NCBI RefSeq assembly: GCF_000425185.1
Contig: NZ_AULH01000001.1
Coordinates: 340,395 to 404,394 of the forward strand
Source: Pleomorphomonas koreensis DSM 23070
GTDB lineage: Bacteria > Pseudomonadota > Alphaproteobacteria > Rhizobiales > Pleomorphomonadaceae
Direction of reading: 5' to 3'
Length of the DNA stretch: 64,000 nucleotides
In this document: positions 11,467-20,636 of the stretch, one piece after another
Position numbering within the stretch: the stretch's first letter is position 1
How the letters are laid out: each line of letters begins with the position of its first letter
Position numbers and translations under genes: made by a program
The notes under the pieces: generated by a model
What the model saw: the letters and a program-made list of their open reading frames with translations, nothing else
Databases searched by the model: none
What the model was told of the DNA's origin: nothing

Positions 11467-12186
11467 ATGGCTCGACGACAACCGCGACACGGCTTCTTGA
11501 TGCGGGGACTGCTGCCGCTGATCGCCGGATCGGCGCTGACCGCGCTGGCGCTTTTCTGGCTCTGGGGAGATGCCGCGCGCGAAGGGCTGCTCGTCGCCCG
11601 TCCGACCATGCTCGATTTCGGCCGGCCGCCGGTGCCGCCGGTGCTGCGGCAGCCGCTTGCCACCGATGCTCCGGCGCCGGCAGGCGCGGCTGCCGCCGTC
11701 GCCGCTCCGGTTGCCGCCGCGCCACCGCCGGCCGATCCGGTGCCGCCAGCGCCGCCTGTCGCCTTCGAGGCGCTGTTCCCGCGCGTCACCGTGCTCGATG
11801 CCGCCCGCTTCAGGGCGATCCGCGACCGTCAGCCGACAGTGATCCGCCTCGCCGGCATATCCGGCGGCGCCTTTTCCGACACCTGCGCCGGCGTGGCCGG
11901 CCGCTGGAACTGCGGCGCCCGCGCCCGCGCCGACCTCGCCCGGCTGATCGGCCCGCGATCGGTCGGCTGCGTCGGCATCGAGGCGGCGGACGAGGAGGGC
12001 AACAGCCGCGCCGACTGCTGGGTCGGCAGCCGCAACCTCTCGGTGTTCATGGTCAGCCGCGGCTGGGCGGAGCCGGAAGATCCGGCCGATCCGCTGCTCG
12101 CCCCTTATGCGGCGAAGGCCAAGGCGGAAAAGCTCGGTCGCTACGGCGACGGCAACCTGCCGCCGCCCGACATCCCCGACCAGTAA
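11467..12186 (+). CDS. Membrane-anchored SNase-like (thermonuclease-fold) protein, degenerate active site
   Basis: The 239-residue product has an N-terminal membrane segment (MRGLLPLIAGSALTALALF), a proline/alanine-rich linker and a C-terminal staphylococcal-nuclease-like region from about residue 125. The region shows IRLAGI, a cysteine-bearing RWNCGARARADL helix and FMVSRGWAEP, as in alphaproteobacterial homologues. The DxPE acidic loop is replaced by SGGAF and the usual GR by GN, so hydrolysis is doubtful. The start could also be the ATG at 11500. It is separate from the convergent lysS, with a terminator between them. Confidence 0.65.
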   Translation: MARRQPRHGFLMRGLLPLIAGSALTALALFWLWGDAAREGLLVARPTMLDFGRPPVPPVLRQPLATDAPAPAGAAAAVAAPVAAAPPPADPVPPAPPVAFEALFPRVTVLDAARFRAIRDRQPTVIRLAGISGGAFSDTCAGVAGRWNCGARARADLARLIGPRSVGCVGIEAADEEGNSRADCWVGSRNLSVFMVSRGWAEPEDPADPLLAPYAAKAKAEKLGRYGDGNLPPPDIPDQ

Positions 12187-12214
12187 AAAAAGGCCGGCGC
12201 AGGACGCCGGCCTT
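12185..12214 (-). terminator. Rho-independent terminator of lysS
   Basis: Read on the minus strand, a 10-bp stem (AAGGCCGGCG / CGCCGGCCTT on the plus strand, 5-base loop) is followed by a run of seven T residues. It lies 22 bases past the lysS stop. On the plus strand there is no U-tract, so it serves lysS best, though it may also slow readthrough from the SNase-like gene. Confidence 0.85.
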
Positions 12215-12235
12215 CGTTGCTTCGATTTCGGCCTG

Positions 12236-13900
12236 TCAGTCCTTGCCGAGCCGGCCGGCCAGCGCCGCGTCGATCAACGCCGCGGTTTCCTTCAGGCCGT
12301 AGAGTTCGACGAAGGAGCCGAAGCGCGGGCCCTTCTCCTGGCCGAGCAGCACCTGATAGAGCGTCGCGAACCATTCGAGGCTGACGCCCGGCCCGCCGTC
12401 CGGGCTCTTCTTGGACGGGTCCTGGAAGCGCGGGAACGACCGGCCGACCGCCAGCACCTCGTCCTGGATCGCCGCACCCGGCGTGCCGTCGGGCAGCGCG
12501 TCGAGGGCGTCGCGCAGCTTCTTGAGCGCCTGCCGCTCCTCGTCGTCCGGGGCGCGGAAGGTGACGAAGGGCTTCACCCGGTCCTGATAGTAGGCCAGCG
12601 CATAGCCGCAGAGTTCGTCGAGCTTCGGATGCGTTTCCGGCGTCACGCCCGGCGTGTGGCGGCCGATATAGGCCCACAGCGCCGCCTTGTCGTGAGCGTG
12701 GCTGGCCGAGACGAGGTTCAGCAGCATCGAGAAGCTGACCGGCATCGGCGTCACCGGCGGCTCGCCGGAGTGGATGTGCCACACCGGGTTGGCGAGCTTG
12801 CCGTCGAGGTCCATCTCCGGATACTTGTCGAGATAGGCGAAGTATTCGTCGACGGCCCGCGGAATGACGTCGAAGAACAGTCGCTTGGCCGTCTTCGGCT
12901 TCTGGAACATGTAGAGGGCGAGGCTGTCGGGCGAGGCATAGGTCAGCCACTGGTCGATGGTCAGGCCGTTGCCCTTCGACTTGGAGATCTTCTCGCCGTT
13001 CTCGTCGAGGAACAGCTCGTAGTTGAAGCCGTCCGGCGGCGTGCCGCCCAGCACCTTGCAGATCTTCGACGACGTCTTGACGTTGTCGATGTGGTCCTTG
13101 CCGCTCATCTCGTAGTCGACGCCCAGCGCCGCCCACCTGAGCGCCCAGTCCGGCTTCCACTGGCACTTGGCATGGCCGCCGGTCACCGGCGTCTCGAAGC
13201 GCTCGCCGGTCGCCGGATCGGTCCAGAGAATCGTACCCTTGGCGACGTTCCGCTCCTCGATCGGCACCTGCATCACCACTTCGGTCTTCGGATGCACCGG
13301 CAGGAAGGGCGAGTAGGTCTTGCGCCGCTCCTCGCGCAGCGTCGGCAGCATGATCTCCATCACCGCGTCATACTTCTCCAGCATGCGCAGCAGCATGTCG
13401 TCGAAGGTGCCCTTCCTGTACTCCTCGGTGGCCGACATGAACTCGTAGTCGAAGCCGAAGGTGTCGAGGAACTGCCTGAGCTTGGCGTTGTTGTTGTGGC
13501 CGAAGCTCGGATGGCCGTTGTCGAAGGGGTTCGGCACGTTGGTCAGCGCCTTGCCGAGGTTGGCCCTGAGCAGCTCCGGGTTCGGCACGTTGTCCGGCAC
13601 CTTGCGCATGCCGTCCATGTCGTCGGAGAAGCACAGGAGGCGCGTCGGCACCTTGTCCTCGGTCAGCACGCGGAAGGCGTACCGCACCATGGTGGTGCGC
13701 GCCACTTCGCCGAAGGTGCCGATGTGCGGCAGGCCCGACGGGCCGTAGCCGGTCTCGAAGATCACCGGCCTGGATGCGTCTTTGCGTTTCTCGATGCGCG
13801 CCACGATCTTCTTGGCTTCCTCGAACGGCCAGGCCTTGGAGCGGCCGGCCGCGGCGAGAAGCGCGGGATCGGAAAGCGGCAGGGAAGAAACGGTTGCCAT
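12236..13900 (-). CDS. lysS: Lysyl-tRNA synthetase, class I
   Basis: This 554-residue enzyme charges tRNA-Lys. It is the archaeal-type class I form, which replaces the class II enzyme in many alphaproteobacteria. The HIGH-like motif PHIG is at residues 58-61 and the KMSKS-like motif KISKS at 304-308; the family segment [14 protein letters not shown] is at 91-104. The ATG at 13900 gives the expected N-terminus ([11 protein letters not shown]). A small hairpin (13923-13938) lies in its leader. It is monocistronic, ending in a good terminator. Confidence 0.95.
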   Translation of the reverse strand: MATVSSLPLSDPALLAAAGRSKAWPFEEAKKIVARIEKRKDASRPVIFETGYGPSGLPHIGTFGEVARTTMVRYAFRVLTEDKVPTRLLCFSDDMDGMRKVPDNVPNPELLRANLGKALTNVPNPFDNGHPSFGHNNNAKLRQFLDTFGFDYEFMSATEEYRKGTFDDMLLRMLEKYDAVMEIMLPTLREERRKTYSPFLPVHPKTEVVMQVPIEERNVAKGTILWTDPATGERFETPVTGGHAKCQWKPDWALRWAALGVDYEMSGKDHIDNVKTSSKICKVLGGTPPDGFNYELFLDENGEKISKSKGNGLTIDQWLTYASPDSLALYMFQKPKTAKRLFFDVIPRAVDEYFAYLDKYPEMDLDGKLANPVWHIHSGEPPVTPMPVSFSMLLNLVSASHAHDKAALWAYIGRHTPGVTPETHPKLDELCGYALAYYQDRVKPFVTFRAPDDEERQALKKLRDALDALPDGTPGAAIQDEVLAVGRSFPRFQDPSKKSPDGGPGVSLEWFATLYQVLLGQEKGPRFGSFVELYGLKETAALIDAALAGRLGKD

Positions 13901-14084
13901 CGGTTGCCTCTGTTCGGGAAAGGCCCGGATTTCCGGGCGGCCGGGACAGTAGGGACGGCATCCGGAAAGGTCAAGGACGGTAGGCGGATTTCGGTCGATT
14001 CGGCCGGCGCGGGCCGAGAGGATGCTTGCGCTTTTGGTCCCGCCGTCCCAAATAGGGGCCCGTTGACTTTTGGCCGAGGATTCC

Positions 14085-14498
14085 ATGCAGAAGCCGTTGT
14101 CCGCCCAGGAGGCGCTGATCTGGGTGATGGTCACCGTCGCCGTCGCCGACCGCAGCATGACCGAGCGCGAGCTGAACCAGTTCGAGCGGCTGATCGGCTT
14201 CCTGCCGGTATTCCAGGGCTTCGAGGGCTCGGTCGGCGAGATCGCCGACGCCTGCTCGTCGCATCTCCGCTCGGAGGACGGCATCGACCGCATCCTCAAC
14301 CGCGTGGCGACGTCGCTGCCCGAACGGCTCTACGAGACGGCCTATGCGCTGGCCGTCGAGGTCGCCGCCTCCGACGTCGACGTCAAGCAGGAGGAACTGG
14401 TGTTCCTGCAGATGCTGGAAGACCGCTTCGCCCTCGACAAGCTGGCCGTCGCCGCCATCGAGCACTCGGCCCGCGTCCGCTACCGCAAGCTGGCCTAG
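14085..14498 (+). CDS. TerB-like (tellurite-resistance family) protein
   Basis: The 137-residue helical protein begins [25 protein letters not shown] and carries two pseudo-repeats around acidic D/E pairs (ADRSMTERE and [10 protein letters not shown]), the pattern of TerB domains that bind metal. The ATG at 14085 has CGAGGA four bases before it; a TTG at 14070 is the alternative. Function is not known for this stand-alone type. It is divergent from lysS, with 184 bases between the two genes in which I see no clear regulatory signal. Confidence 0.75.
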   Translation: MQKPLSAQEALIWVMVTVAVADRSMTERELNQFERLIGFLPVFQGFEGSVGEIADACSSHLRSEDGIDRILNRVATSLPERLYETAYALAVEVAASDVDVKQEELVFLQMLEDRFALDKLAVAAIEHSARVRYRKLA

Positions 14499-14555
14499 GC
14501 GGCGGCAAGGCCGGGTAGCGTCGAATCCATCTTGACGGCGGCCGGCCGCGGCGGC

Positions 14556-15506
14556 ATGACGCTGCGCCCGCTTCCCTCGAGTGTCGCCATCTTGCATCTG
14601 TCGCGGTTTTCCTCCGGAGACCTCCTCACCGACCGCCGCTACGAATACGGCCGCGCCTATGCCGAGGCCGGCGACAGCGCGGCGGCCGCCGATCTCTTTC
14701 TTCAGGCGCTCGACCGCGCCCCCGGCTGGCTGCCGGCGCTGGTCGGCGCCGCCGACGCGCTCGCCGCCGCCGGCCGGCCTGATGATGCCGAACCGCTGCT
14801 GCGTCAGGCGATGGCGCTCGACCGTGACGGTCTGTTCGGCACCGCGCTGCGTCTCGCCGCCATCGGCCGGGCGCCGGTGCCGCCCGCCCCGCCGGAAGCC
14901 TATGTGCGCGGCCTGTTCGACGATTATGCCGACCGCTTCGAAACCGCGCTGGTCGACGACCTCGGCTATCGCGCGCCCTGGCTGATCGCCGACCTCCTCG
15001 ACAAGGCCCGCCCCGGCGCCGTCTTCGCCCATGGCCTCGACCTCGGTTGCGGCACCGGCCTGATGGCCGAGGCGCTGAAGGGCCGGGTGACGCACTTCGC
15101 CGGCTGCGACCTCTCGCCGGAGATGGTCGTCCGCGCCACGGCCGCGCGGCGCTACCAGACGGTCGCCGTTGCCGACGCGGCCACCTTCCTGTCGGAGCGC
15201 ACGCAAATCCTTGACCTCGTCACCGCCGCCGACGTGCTTGTCTACGTCGGCGCGCTCGGTGATCTGTTTCGCCTTGTGGCCGCCCGTCTCGCACCGGGCG
15301 GCCTTTTTGCATTCAGCGTCGAGGAGGCCGCCGAAGGCAACCTCGTGCTGCGCGACAGCCTGCGCTACGCCCATGGCGAGCCTTATGTCCGCGGCGCCCT
15401 CACTGAGGCCGGTCTTGCCGTCATCGGCCTCGAACGCGCCACGCTGCGCCATGATCGCGGCGCGCCCATCCGGGGACTGGTGGTGGTCGCCGCGCCGGCG
15501 CCCTGA
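14556..15506 (+). CDS. TPR-containing SAM-dependent methyltransferase
   Basis: The 316-residue protein starts with a TPR-like helical repeat region (residues about 20-85, YGRAYAEAGDSAAAADLFLQAL) and continues with a class I methyltransferase domain. Motif I is GLDLGCGTGLMAEAL, with CDLSPEMV as the acidic motif II and DLVTAADVLVYVG as motif IV. This architecture matches the predicted methyltransferases with TPR repeats; the substrate is unknown. A TTG at 14532 is an alternative start. It precedes the helicase gene by 26 bases and could be cotranscribed with it. Confidence 0.8.
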   Translation: MTLRPLPSSVAILHLSRFSSGDLLTDRRYEYGRAYAEAGDSAAAADLFLQALDRAPGWLPALVGAADALAAAGRPDDAEPLLRQAMALDRDGLFGTALRLAAIGRAPVPPAPPEAYVRGLFDDYADRFETALVDDLGYRAPWLIADLLDKARPGAVFAHGLDLGCGTGLMAEALKGRVTHFAGCDLSPEMVVRATAARRYQTVAVADAATFLSERTQILDLVTAADVLVYVGALGDLFRLVAARLAPGGLFAFSVEEAAEGNLVLRDSLRYAHGEPYVRGALTEAGLAVIGLERATLRHDRGAPIRGLVVVAAPAP

Positions 15507-15532
15507 CGGCCGGCGCGACAAATGTTCTTCAC

Positions 15533-18061
15533 TTGTTCGCGGAAATCGGGCTTACTCGACCGGTGACCGAGACTCGCCCGCTGCCTCCCAAGTTTGAAGC
15601 CTGGTTCGCCTCGCGCGGTTGGCAGCCGCGCGCCCATCAGCTCGCGCTCATCGAACACGGCCTTGCCGGCCGCTCGGTGCTGCTGATCGCCCCGACCGGC
15701 GCCGGCAAGACGCTGGCCGGCTTCCTGCCGACGCTCGTCGATCTGGCCGCCCGTCCCAAGTGGAAGCCCGGCACTCGCCGGCGCGGCATCCACACGCTCT
15801 ACGTCTCGCCGCTCAAGGCGCTGGCCGTCGACATCGAGCGCAATCTCGAAACGCCGGTGGCCGGCATCGGCCTCGACGTCGCCATCGAGACGCGCACCGG
15901 CGACACCTCCGCCTCGCGCCGCCAGCGGCAGAAGCTGATCCCGCCCGACATCCTCCTGACGACGCCCGAGCAACTTGCCCTGCTGCTGGCCGGCAGCGAC
16001 GCCGAGACCTTCTTCGAGGACCTGAAGACGGTGATCCTCGACGAGTTGCACGCCCTGGTGACGAGCAAGCGTGGCGATCTCCTCGCCCTCGGCCTCGCCC
16101 GCCTCCGGGCGATCGCGCCTCAAATGCGTACTGTCGGCCTGTCGGCCACCGTCGCCGATCCCGACGAGTTACGCGCCTGGCTGGTGCCGCAGGCGCCGGA
16201 CGCGCCGCCCGCCCTGTCGGAGATCGTCACCGTCGCCGGCGGCGCCAAGCCCGACATCCGCATCTTCGAGGCCGACGAGAGCATTCCCTGGGCCGGCCAC
16301 TCGGCCCGCTACGCCTACGACGGGCTGCTGGCCGAGATCGGCCGCCACAGGATGACGCTGATCTTCGTCAACACCCGCAGCCAGGCCGAGATGATCTTCT
16401 CCGAGCTATGGCGTATCAACGAGGCGACGCTGCCGATCGCCCTCCATCACGGCTCGCTCGACGTCGGCCAGCGGCGCAAGGTCGAGGCAGCGATGGCCGA
16501 TGGCCGCCTCCGCGCCGTCGTCGCCACCTCGACGCTCGACCTCGGCATCGACTGGGGCGACATCGACCTGGTCATCCACGTCGGCGCGCCCAAGGGGGCG
16601 AGCCGGCTGGCCCAGCGGGTCGGCCGCGCCAACCACCGCATGGACGAGCCGTCGAAAGCGCTGCTGGTGCCGGCCAACCGCTTCGAGGTGCTGGAATGCC
16701 AGGCGGCGCTCGACGCCAACTACGTCGGCGCTCAGGACACGCCGCCGATCCGCGACGGCGCCCTCGACGTGCTGGCCCAGCACGTGCTCGGCCGGGCGGT
16801 GGCCGGGCCATTCCGCGCCGATGACCTCTATGCCGAGGTGGTCTCGGCCTATCCCTATCGCCGCCTCGGCCGCCACCGCTTCGACCGGGTGGTCGACCTC
16901 GTCGCCACCGGCGGCTACGCGCTGCGCGCCTACGAGCGCTACGCCAAGATCAAGCTGACCGCCGACGGCACCTTCCGCCTCACCCACCCGCGCTTCGCGC
17001 AAGGCTACCGGCTCAACGTCGGCACCATCATCGAGAGCCCGATGCTGAAGGTGCGGCTCGGCGGCAAGGCGCGCGGCCATGGGCCGGTGATGGGCGGCCG
17101 GCTGCTCGGCGAGGTCGAGGAATATTTCTGCGAGCAGATGAAGGTTGGCGACACCTTCCTGTTCGCCGGCGAGGTGCTGCGCTTCGAGGGGCTGCGCGAG
17201 ACCGAGGTGATCGTCTCGCGGACGAAATCGAGCGATCCGCGCATTCCCGTCTATGCCGGCGGCCGGTTCCCGCTGTCCACCTTTCTGGCGGCCAGCGTCC
17301 GGCGGCTGATCGCCGATCCCGAGAGCTGGGGCCGGCTGCCGGCGCCGGTGCGCGACTGGCTCGCCTTGCAGAAGGAGCATTCGCTGCTGCCGCGCCCCGA
17401 CGGGCTGCTGATCGAGACCTTTCCGCACGAGGGACGCTTTTACCTGGTGCTCTACCCCTTCGAGGGCCGGCTCGCCCACCAGACGCTCGGCATGCTGCTC
17501 ACCCGCCGGCTGGAGCGCTTCGGCCTGAGGCCGCTCGGCTTCGTCGCCACCGACTACGTCATCGGCGTCTGGTGCGCCGCCGACGTCGGAGCGGCGCTCT
17601 CGGCCGGCGATCCGACGCCGGCCCGGCTGATGGAGCCGGACATGCTCGGCGACGACCTCGAGGCGTGGATGGCCGAGAGCTATCTCCTGAAGCGGATGTT
17701 CAAGGCCTGCGCGATGATCGCCGGCCTCGTCGAGAAGAACGCCATCGGCAGCCAGAAGACCGGCCGGCAGGTCACCGTCTCCACCGACCTGATCTACGAC
17801 GTGCTGCGCGAGCACCAGCCCGACCACATCCTCCTGGAAGCCGCCTGGGCCGACGCCTCGTCCGGCCTCCTGGATTTGAGGCGCCTTTCCGATATGCTGT
17901 CGCGAATCACCGGCCGCATCGTGCACCAGCGGCTTGGCCGCATCTCGCCGCTCGCCGTGCCGATCATGCTGGAGGTCGGCCGCGAGCGTATCGCCGGCGA
18001 GGCCGACGAGGATATCCTGCGCGCGGCGGCCGACGACATCATCCGGGAGGCCATGGCGTGA
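15533..18061 (+). CDS. Ligase-associated DEXH-box DNA helicase, Lhr family
   Basis: This is an 842-residue superfamily 2 helicase of the Lhr-core type. Walker A is APTGAGKT (53-60), the DEXH box is DELH (170-173), motif III-like GLSATVAD follows, and the C-terminal half has the RecA2 domain (ATSTLDLGIDWGDIDLVIHVG, QRVGRANHR) plus the winged-helix and Lhr-specific domains. It unwinds DNA in a repair pathway whose usual partners are an ATP-dependent ligase, an exonuclease and PdeM. The start is uncertain: TTG at 15533 or GTG at 15563, neither with a clear ribosome site. The stop overlaps pdeM (GTGA). Confidence 0.88.
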   Translation: MFAEIGLTRPVTETRPLPPKFEAWFASRGWQPRAHQLALIEHGLAGRSVLLIAPTGAGKTLAGFLPTLVDLAARPKWKPGTRRRGIHTLYVSPLKALAVDIERNLETPVAGIGLDVAIETRTGDTSASRRQRQKLIPPDILLTTPEQLALLLAGSDAETFFEDLKTVILDELHALVTSKRGDLLALGLARLRAIAPQMRTVGLSATVADPDELRAWLVPQAPDAPPALSEIVTVAGGAKPDIRIFEADESIPWAGHSARYAYDGLLAEIGRHRMTLIFVNTRSQAEMIFSELWRINEATLPIALHHGSLDVGQRRKVEAAMADGRLRAVVATSTLDLGIDWGDIDLVIHVGAPKGASRLAQRVGRANHRMDEPSKALLVPANRFEVLECQAALDANYVGAQDTPPIRDGALDVLAQHVLGRAVAGPFRADDLYAEVVSAYPYRRLGRHRFDRVVDLVATGGYALRAYERYAKIKLTADGTFRLTHPRFAQGYRLNVGTIIESPMLKVRLGGKARGHGPVMGGRLLGEVEEYFCEQMKVGDTFLFAGEVLRFEGLRETEVIVSRTKSSDPRIPVYAGGRFPLSTFLAASVRRLIADPESWGRLPAPVRDWLALQKEHSLLPRPDGLLIETFPHEGRFYLVLYPFEGRLAHQTLGMLLTRRLERFGLRPLGFVATDYVIGVWCAADVGAALSAGDPTPARLMEPDMLGDDLEAWMAESYLLKRMFKACAMIAGLVEKNAIGSQKTGRQVTVSTDLIYDVLREHQPDHILLEAAWADASSGLLDLRRLSDMLSRITGRIVHQRLGRISPLAVPIMLEVGRERIAGEADEDILRAAADDIIREAMA

Positions 18062-18774
18062 CGGCGCTGAGGCAGGGAGACGACGACGTGCTGACGGCGG
18101 GCGGCCTGATCAATCTGAACGGCGCCGCCGTGCGCTTCGATCCGGCCGGCGTGCTGCACTGGCCGGAAGAGCGGCTGGTGGTGGTCGCCGACCTGCATCT
18201 CGAAAAGGGCTCGTCGCAGGGCAGCCGCGGCCGCTTCGTGCCGCCCTACGACACGCGGGCGACGCTGCGCGCGCTCGCCGCCGTCCTCGGCCGCCTGAGG
18301 CCGGAGCGGGTGATCGCGCTCGGCGACAGCTTCCACGACGGCGGCGCCGAGGGGCGCCTCGCGCCGGCCGATTTCGACAGCCTCGCGGCGCTGGTGGCCG
18401 GCGCCGACTGGACCTGGGTGGCCGGCAACCACGATCCGCTGCCGCCGGCCGGGCTCGGCGGCCGGCCGGTCGAGGAGATCGCCGTGGGATCGCTCACCTT
18501 CCGCCACGCGCCGCGCCCCGGCCGCGCCGCGGGCGAGGTGGCCGGCCACCTGCACCCGGCGGCCAAGGTGGGGCGCGTCCGCTCGGTCCGGCGGCGGGCC
18601 TTCGTCTCGGACGGCGGCCGCTGCATCCTGCCGGCCTTCGGCGCCTATACCGGCGGCCTCAACGTCATGGACGCCGCCTTCGCCGGCCTCTTCGAGCGGG
18701 CGCGCCTCATTGCCTGGATGCTGTCGGACAACCGCGTCTACCCGGTGCGGTCGGCGGAATTTATCCCGGATTAA
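18058..18774 (+). CDS. pdeM: Ligase-associated DNA damage response endonuclease PdeM
   Basis: The 238-residue protein is a calcineurin-like metallophosphoesterase. The metal-binding motifs are in order: VADLHLEKG, ALGDSFHDGG, VAGNHDPL and GHLHPAA. PdeM works with the Lhr-type helicase in DNA end processing. The GTG start (18058) overlaps the helicase stop by four bases, so the two proteins are made together. No ligase or exonuclease gene of the usual four-gene set lies next to them. The stop overlaps the convergent gene's stop by four bases. Confidence 0.88.
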   Translation: MTALRQGDDDVLTAGGLINLNGAAVRFDPAGVLHWPEERLVVVADLHLEKGSSQGSRGRFVPPYDTRATLRALAAVLGRLRPERVIALGDSFHDGGAEGRLAPADFDSLAALVAGADWTWVAGNHDPLPPAGLGGRPVEEIAVGSLTFRHAPRPGRAAGEVAGHLHPAAKVGRVRSVRRRAFVSDGGRCILPAFGAYTGGLNVMDAAFAGLFERARLIAWMLSDNRVYPVRSAEFIPD

Positions 18775-19532
18775 TCCCTGCGGAACGCCACGCCGGCCAG
18801 CCAGCCGGTGAAGCAGGCGACGATCACCGTGGCGAGGCCGTAGAGGGCCGGCTGCTGATGAGCGAGGTCGGTGATCGCCTGCTCGAAGCCGCCCTTCAGA
18901 ATGGAAAAATCCTGCGTCGTCTTGGCCAGCAGCACGCCGCCCGAGAACAGGTAGACGGTGGCCGTGTACCAGCCGATCGGCACGTTGGCCGGCAGGGCGA
19001 TCGGCGCCCGGAACAGGTGTGGCGACAGGAACTCGACGGCGCCCTCGTCGAGGTCGAACAGGTTCTCCTTCTGCATCAGCCGGAAGAAGGCGGCGTCGAA
19101 GTCGGTGCGCACCGGCGGCAGCGCGTCCGGCAGGCCGCGCGTCGGCAGCATGTCGAAGCCGAGGCCCTGCCGCGCCCGCACCGGGTTGCCGGCCACGTCG
19201 GCCATCGGCGCCGTGGTGGCGATGGCGAGGAAGGTCGGCACGCGCGGCAGCTGCCGCGCCTCGCGGTTGATCCAGATGCCGGCCACCCGCTCCTTGCGAC
19301 GGGCGACCATGGTGCGCAGCGGACCGGTCAGCGTCACGACGATCTCGTAGGGCGCGGCGCGGGCGACGGTCTGCTCGTCGCGCTCGATGGTGCCGAAGAC
19401 GACGACGCCGGAGCCGGTGAAGTTGGATTCGATGGAGACGCGCTCGGTGGACAGCGCCGTCACCAGCGTCTCGGCGCGGGCGGCGGTGGCGAGACAGGCC
19501 AAACCGGCGATGAGCAGGGCGCGGGCGATCAT
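18771..19532 (-). CDS. TIGR02186 family exported membrane-anchored protein
   Basis: The 253-residue product has a signal peptide (residues 1-20, ending ATAARAE), a long extracytoplasmic domain with the conserved LVTALSTERVSIESNFTG start, and a C-terminal membrane helix (ALYGLATVIVACFTGWLAGVAF). This matches the alphaproteobacterial TIGR02186/PF09608 family of unknown function, which is characteristically encoded next to a TauE/SafE-type exporter, as here. It probably forms a periplasmic partner of that transporter. The gene starts one base after the transporter stop. Confidence 0.85.
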   Translation of the reverse strand: MIARALLIAGLACLATAARAETLVTALSTERVSIESNFTGSGVVVFGTIERDEQTVARAAPYEIVVTLTGPLRTMVARRKERVAGIWINREARQLPRVPTFLAIATTAPMADVAGNPVRARQGLGFDMLPTRGLPDALPPVRTDFDAAFFRLMQKENLFDLDEGAVEFLSPHLFRAPIALPANVPIGWYTATVYLFSGGVLLAKTTQDFSILKGGFEQAITDLAHQQPALYGLATVIVACFTGWLAGVAFRRD

Positions 19533-19533
19533 C

Positions 19534-20457
19534 TCATCCGCCTCCCATCCGGCTGACCGAATAGAGTTCGTCCGGCCGCACCACCAGGTCGACGGCGAAC
19601 CTGAGGCCGACGGCGAGCACCAGGAGGCCGAGCAGGAGGCGCAGCGTCTCGCCGCGCAAGCTCTGGCCGACGCGCGCCCCGAACTGGGCGCCGACCACGC
19701 CGCCGACCATCAGCGTCAGGCCGAGGATGACGTCCACCGTCTGGTTGCTGGCCGACTGCATGAAGGTGGTGAAGGCCATGGTGCCGAGCGTCTGCATCAG
19801 CGTCGTGCCGATGACGATGGCGGTGGGCACGCGCAACAGGTAGATCAGCGCCGGCACCATGATGAAGCCGCCGCCGATGCCGAGCAGCGCGCCGAGGAAG
19901 CCGATGATCGCGCCGAGCCCGATCACCGGCAGCACGGAGATGTAGAGCCGCGAACGGTGGAAGCGCACCCGGAGCGGCAGGCCGGCCACCCAGCCGTGCT
20001 GGCCGGGCCGGCGCACCGGCAGCGGCGTGCCGCGCCGCTGGGCGAGCATCGCCCGCACCGCCTCGACGGCCATCAGCAGGCCGATGGTGCCGAGGAAGGC
20101 GACGTAGCAGAGGGCGATCACCACGTCGAGCTGGCCGAGGCCGCGCAACACCCCGTAGATCCAGACGCCGATCGACGAGCCGACGATGCCCGACAGCGTG
20201 AGATAGAGGCCGAGCTTCAGGTCGACCGTCTTCTTCCTGAGATAGGCGAGCACGCCCGACGCCGAGTTGGCGACGATCTGCGACGACACCGAGGCGACGG
20301 CGACGGCCGGCGACACGCCGGAGAAGATCAGCAGCGGCGTCAGGAGGAAGCCGCCGCCCACCCCGAACATGCCCGACAGGAAGCCGATCGCCGCGCCCAT
20401 GCCGAGCAGCAGGAAGACGTTCATCGGCATTTCGGCGATCGGCAGGTAGAGATCCAC
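19534..20457 (-). CDS. TSUP (TauE/SafE) family anion transporter
   Basis: The 307-residue inner-membrane protein has eight to nine hydrophobic segments arranged as two homologous halves, each with a glycine-rich signature: GFLSGMFGVGGGFLLTPLL and GFLGALLGIGGGFIMVPAL. Family members move sulfite, sulfonates or related small organosulfur anions. The overlapping longer frame shifted by one base is not the gene, because only this frame is hydrophobic. It forms a two-gene unit with the TIGR02186 protein; the substrate cannot be read from the sequence. Confidence 0.88.
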   Translation of the reverse strand: MDLYLPIAEMPMNVFLLLGMGAAIGFLSGMFGVGGGFLLTPLLIFSGVSPAVAVASVSSQIVANSASGVLAYLRKKTVDLKLGLYLTLSGIVGSSIGVWIYGVLRGLGQLDVVIALCYVAFLGTIGLLMAVEAVRAMLAQRRGTPLPVRRPGQHGWVAGLPLRVRFHRSRLYISVLPVIGLGAIIGFLGALLGIGGGFIMVPALIYLLRVPTAIVIGTTLMQTLGTMAFTTFMQSASNQTVDVILGLTLMVGGVVGAQFGARVGQSLRGETLRLLLGLLVLAVGLRFAVDLVVRPDELYSVSRMGGG

Positions 20458-20584
20458 GGCCCGTCATCCGTTCGGAGGCGTTTCAGGTCGCAGTATGCCC
20501 GGCAACCCCTTGAGAAAGTGCAACGGAATGGCCTTTCCCATGGCTTTCCGGCGAAAAAGCGGACCGCTGCCCGAGAAAAGCGAC

Positions 20585-20612
20585 GGCCCCCGGAGCCGGA
20601 GCGCCGGAGGCC
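20585..20612 (-). terminator. Probable terminator of the PodJ-like gene
   Basis: On the minus strand GGCCTCCGG pairs with CCGGGGGCC (one G-U wobble) around a 10-base loop, followed a few bases later by a short TTTT run. It lies 25 bases past the stop of the upstream gene. The U-tract is weak. Confidence 0.5.
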
Positions 20613-20636
20613 GCGGATTTTCCGTGCAACGGGGCC

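Noticed and set aside
12107..14518. 803-codon plus-strand frame opposite lysS
   Set aside because: Antisense to a complete class I lysyl-tRNA synthetase; no motif of its own.
19529..20467. Overlapping 312-codon frame in the TSUP gene
   Set aside because: Shifted by one base and arginine-rich; only the 19534-20457 frame is hydrophobic with family motifs.
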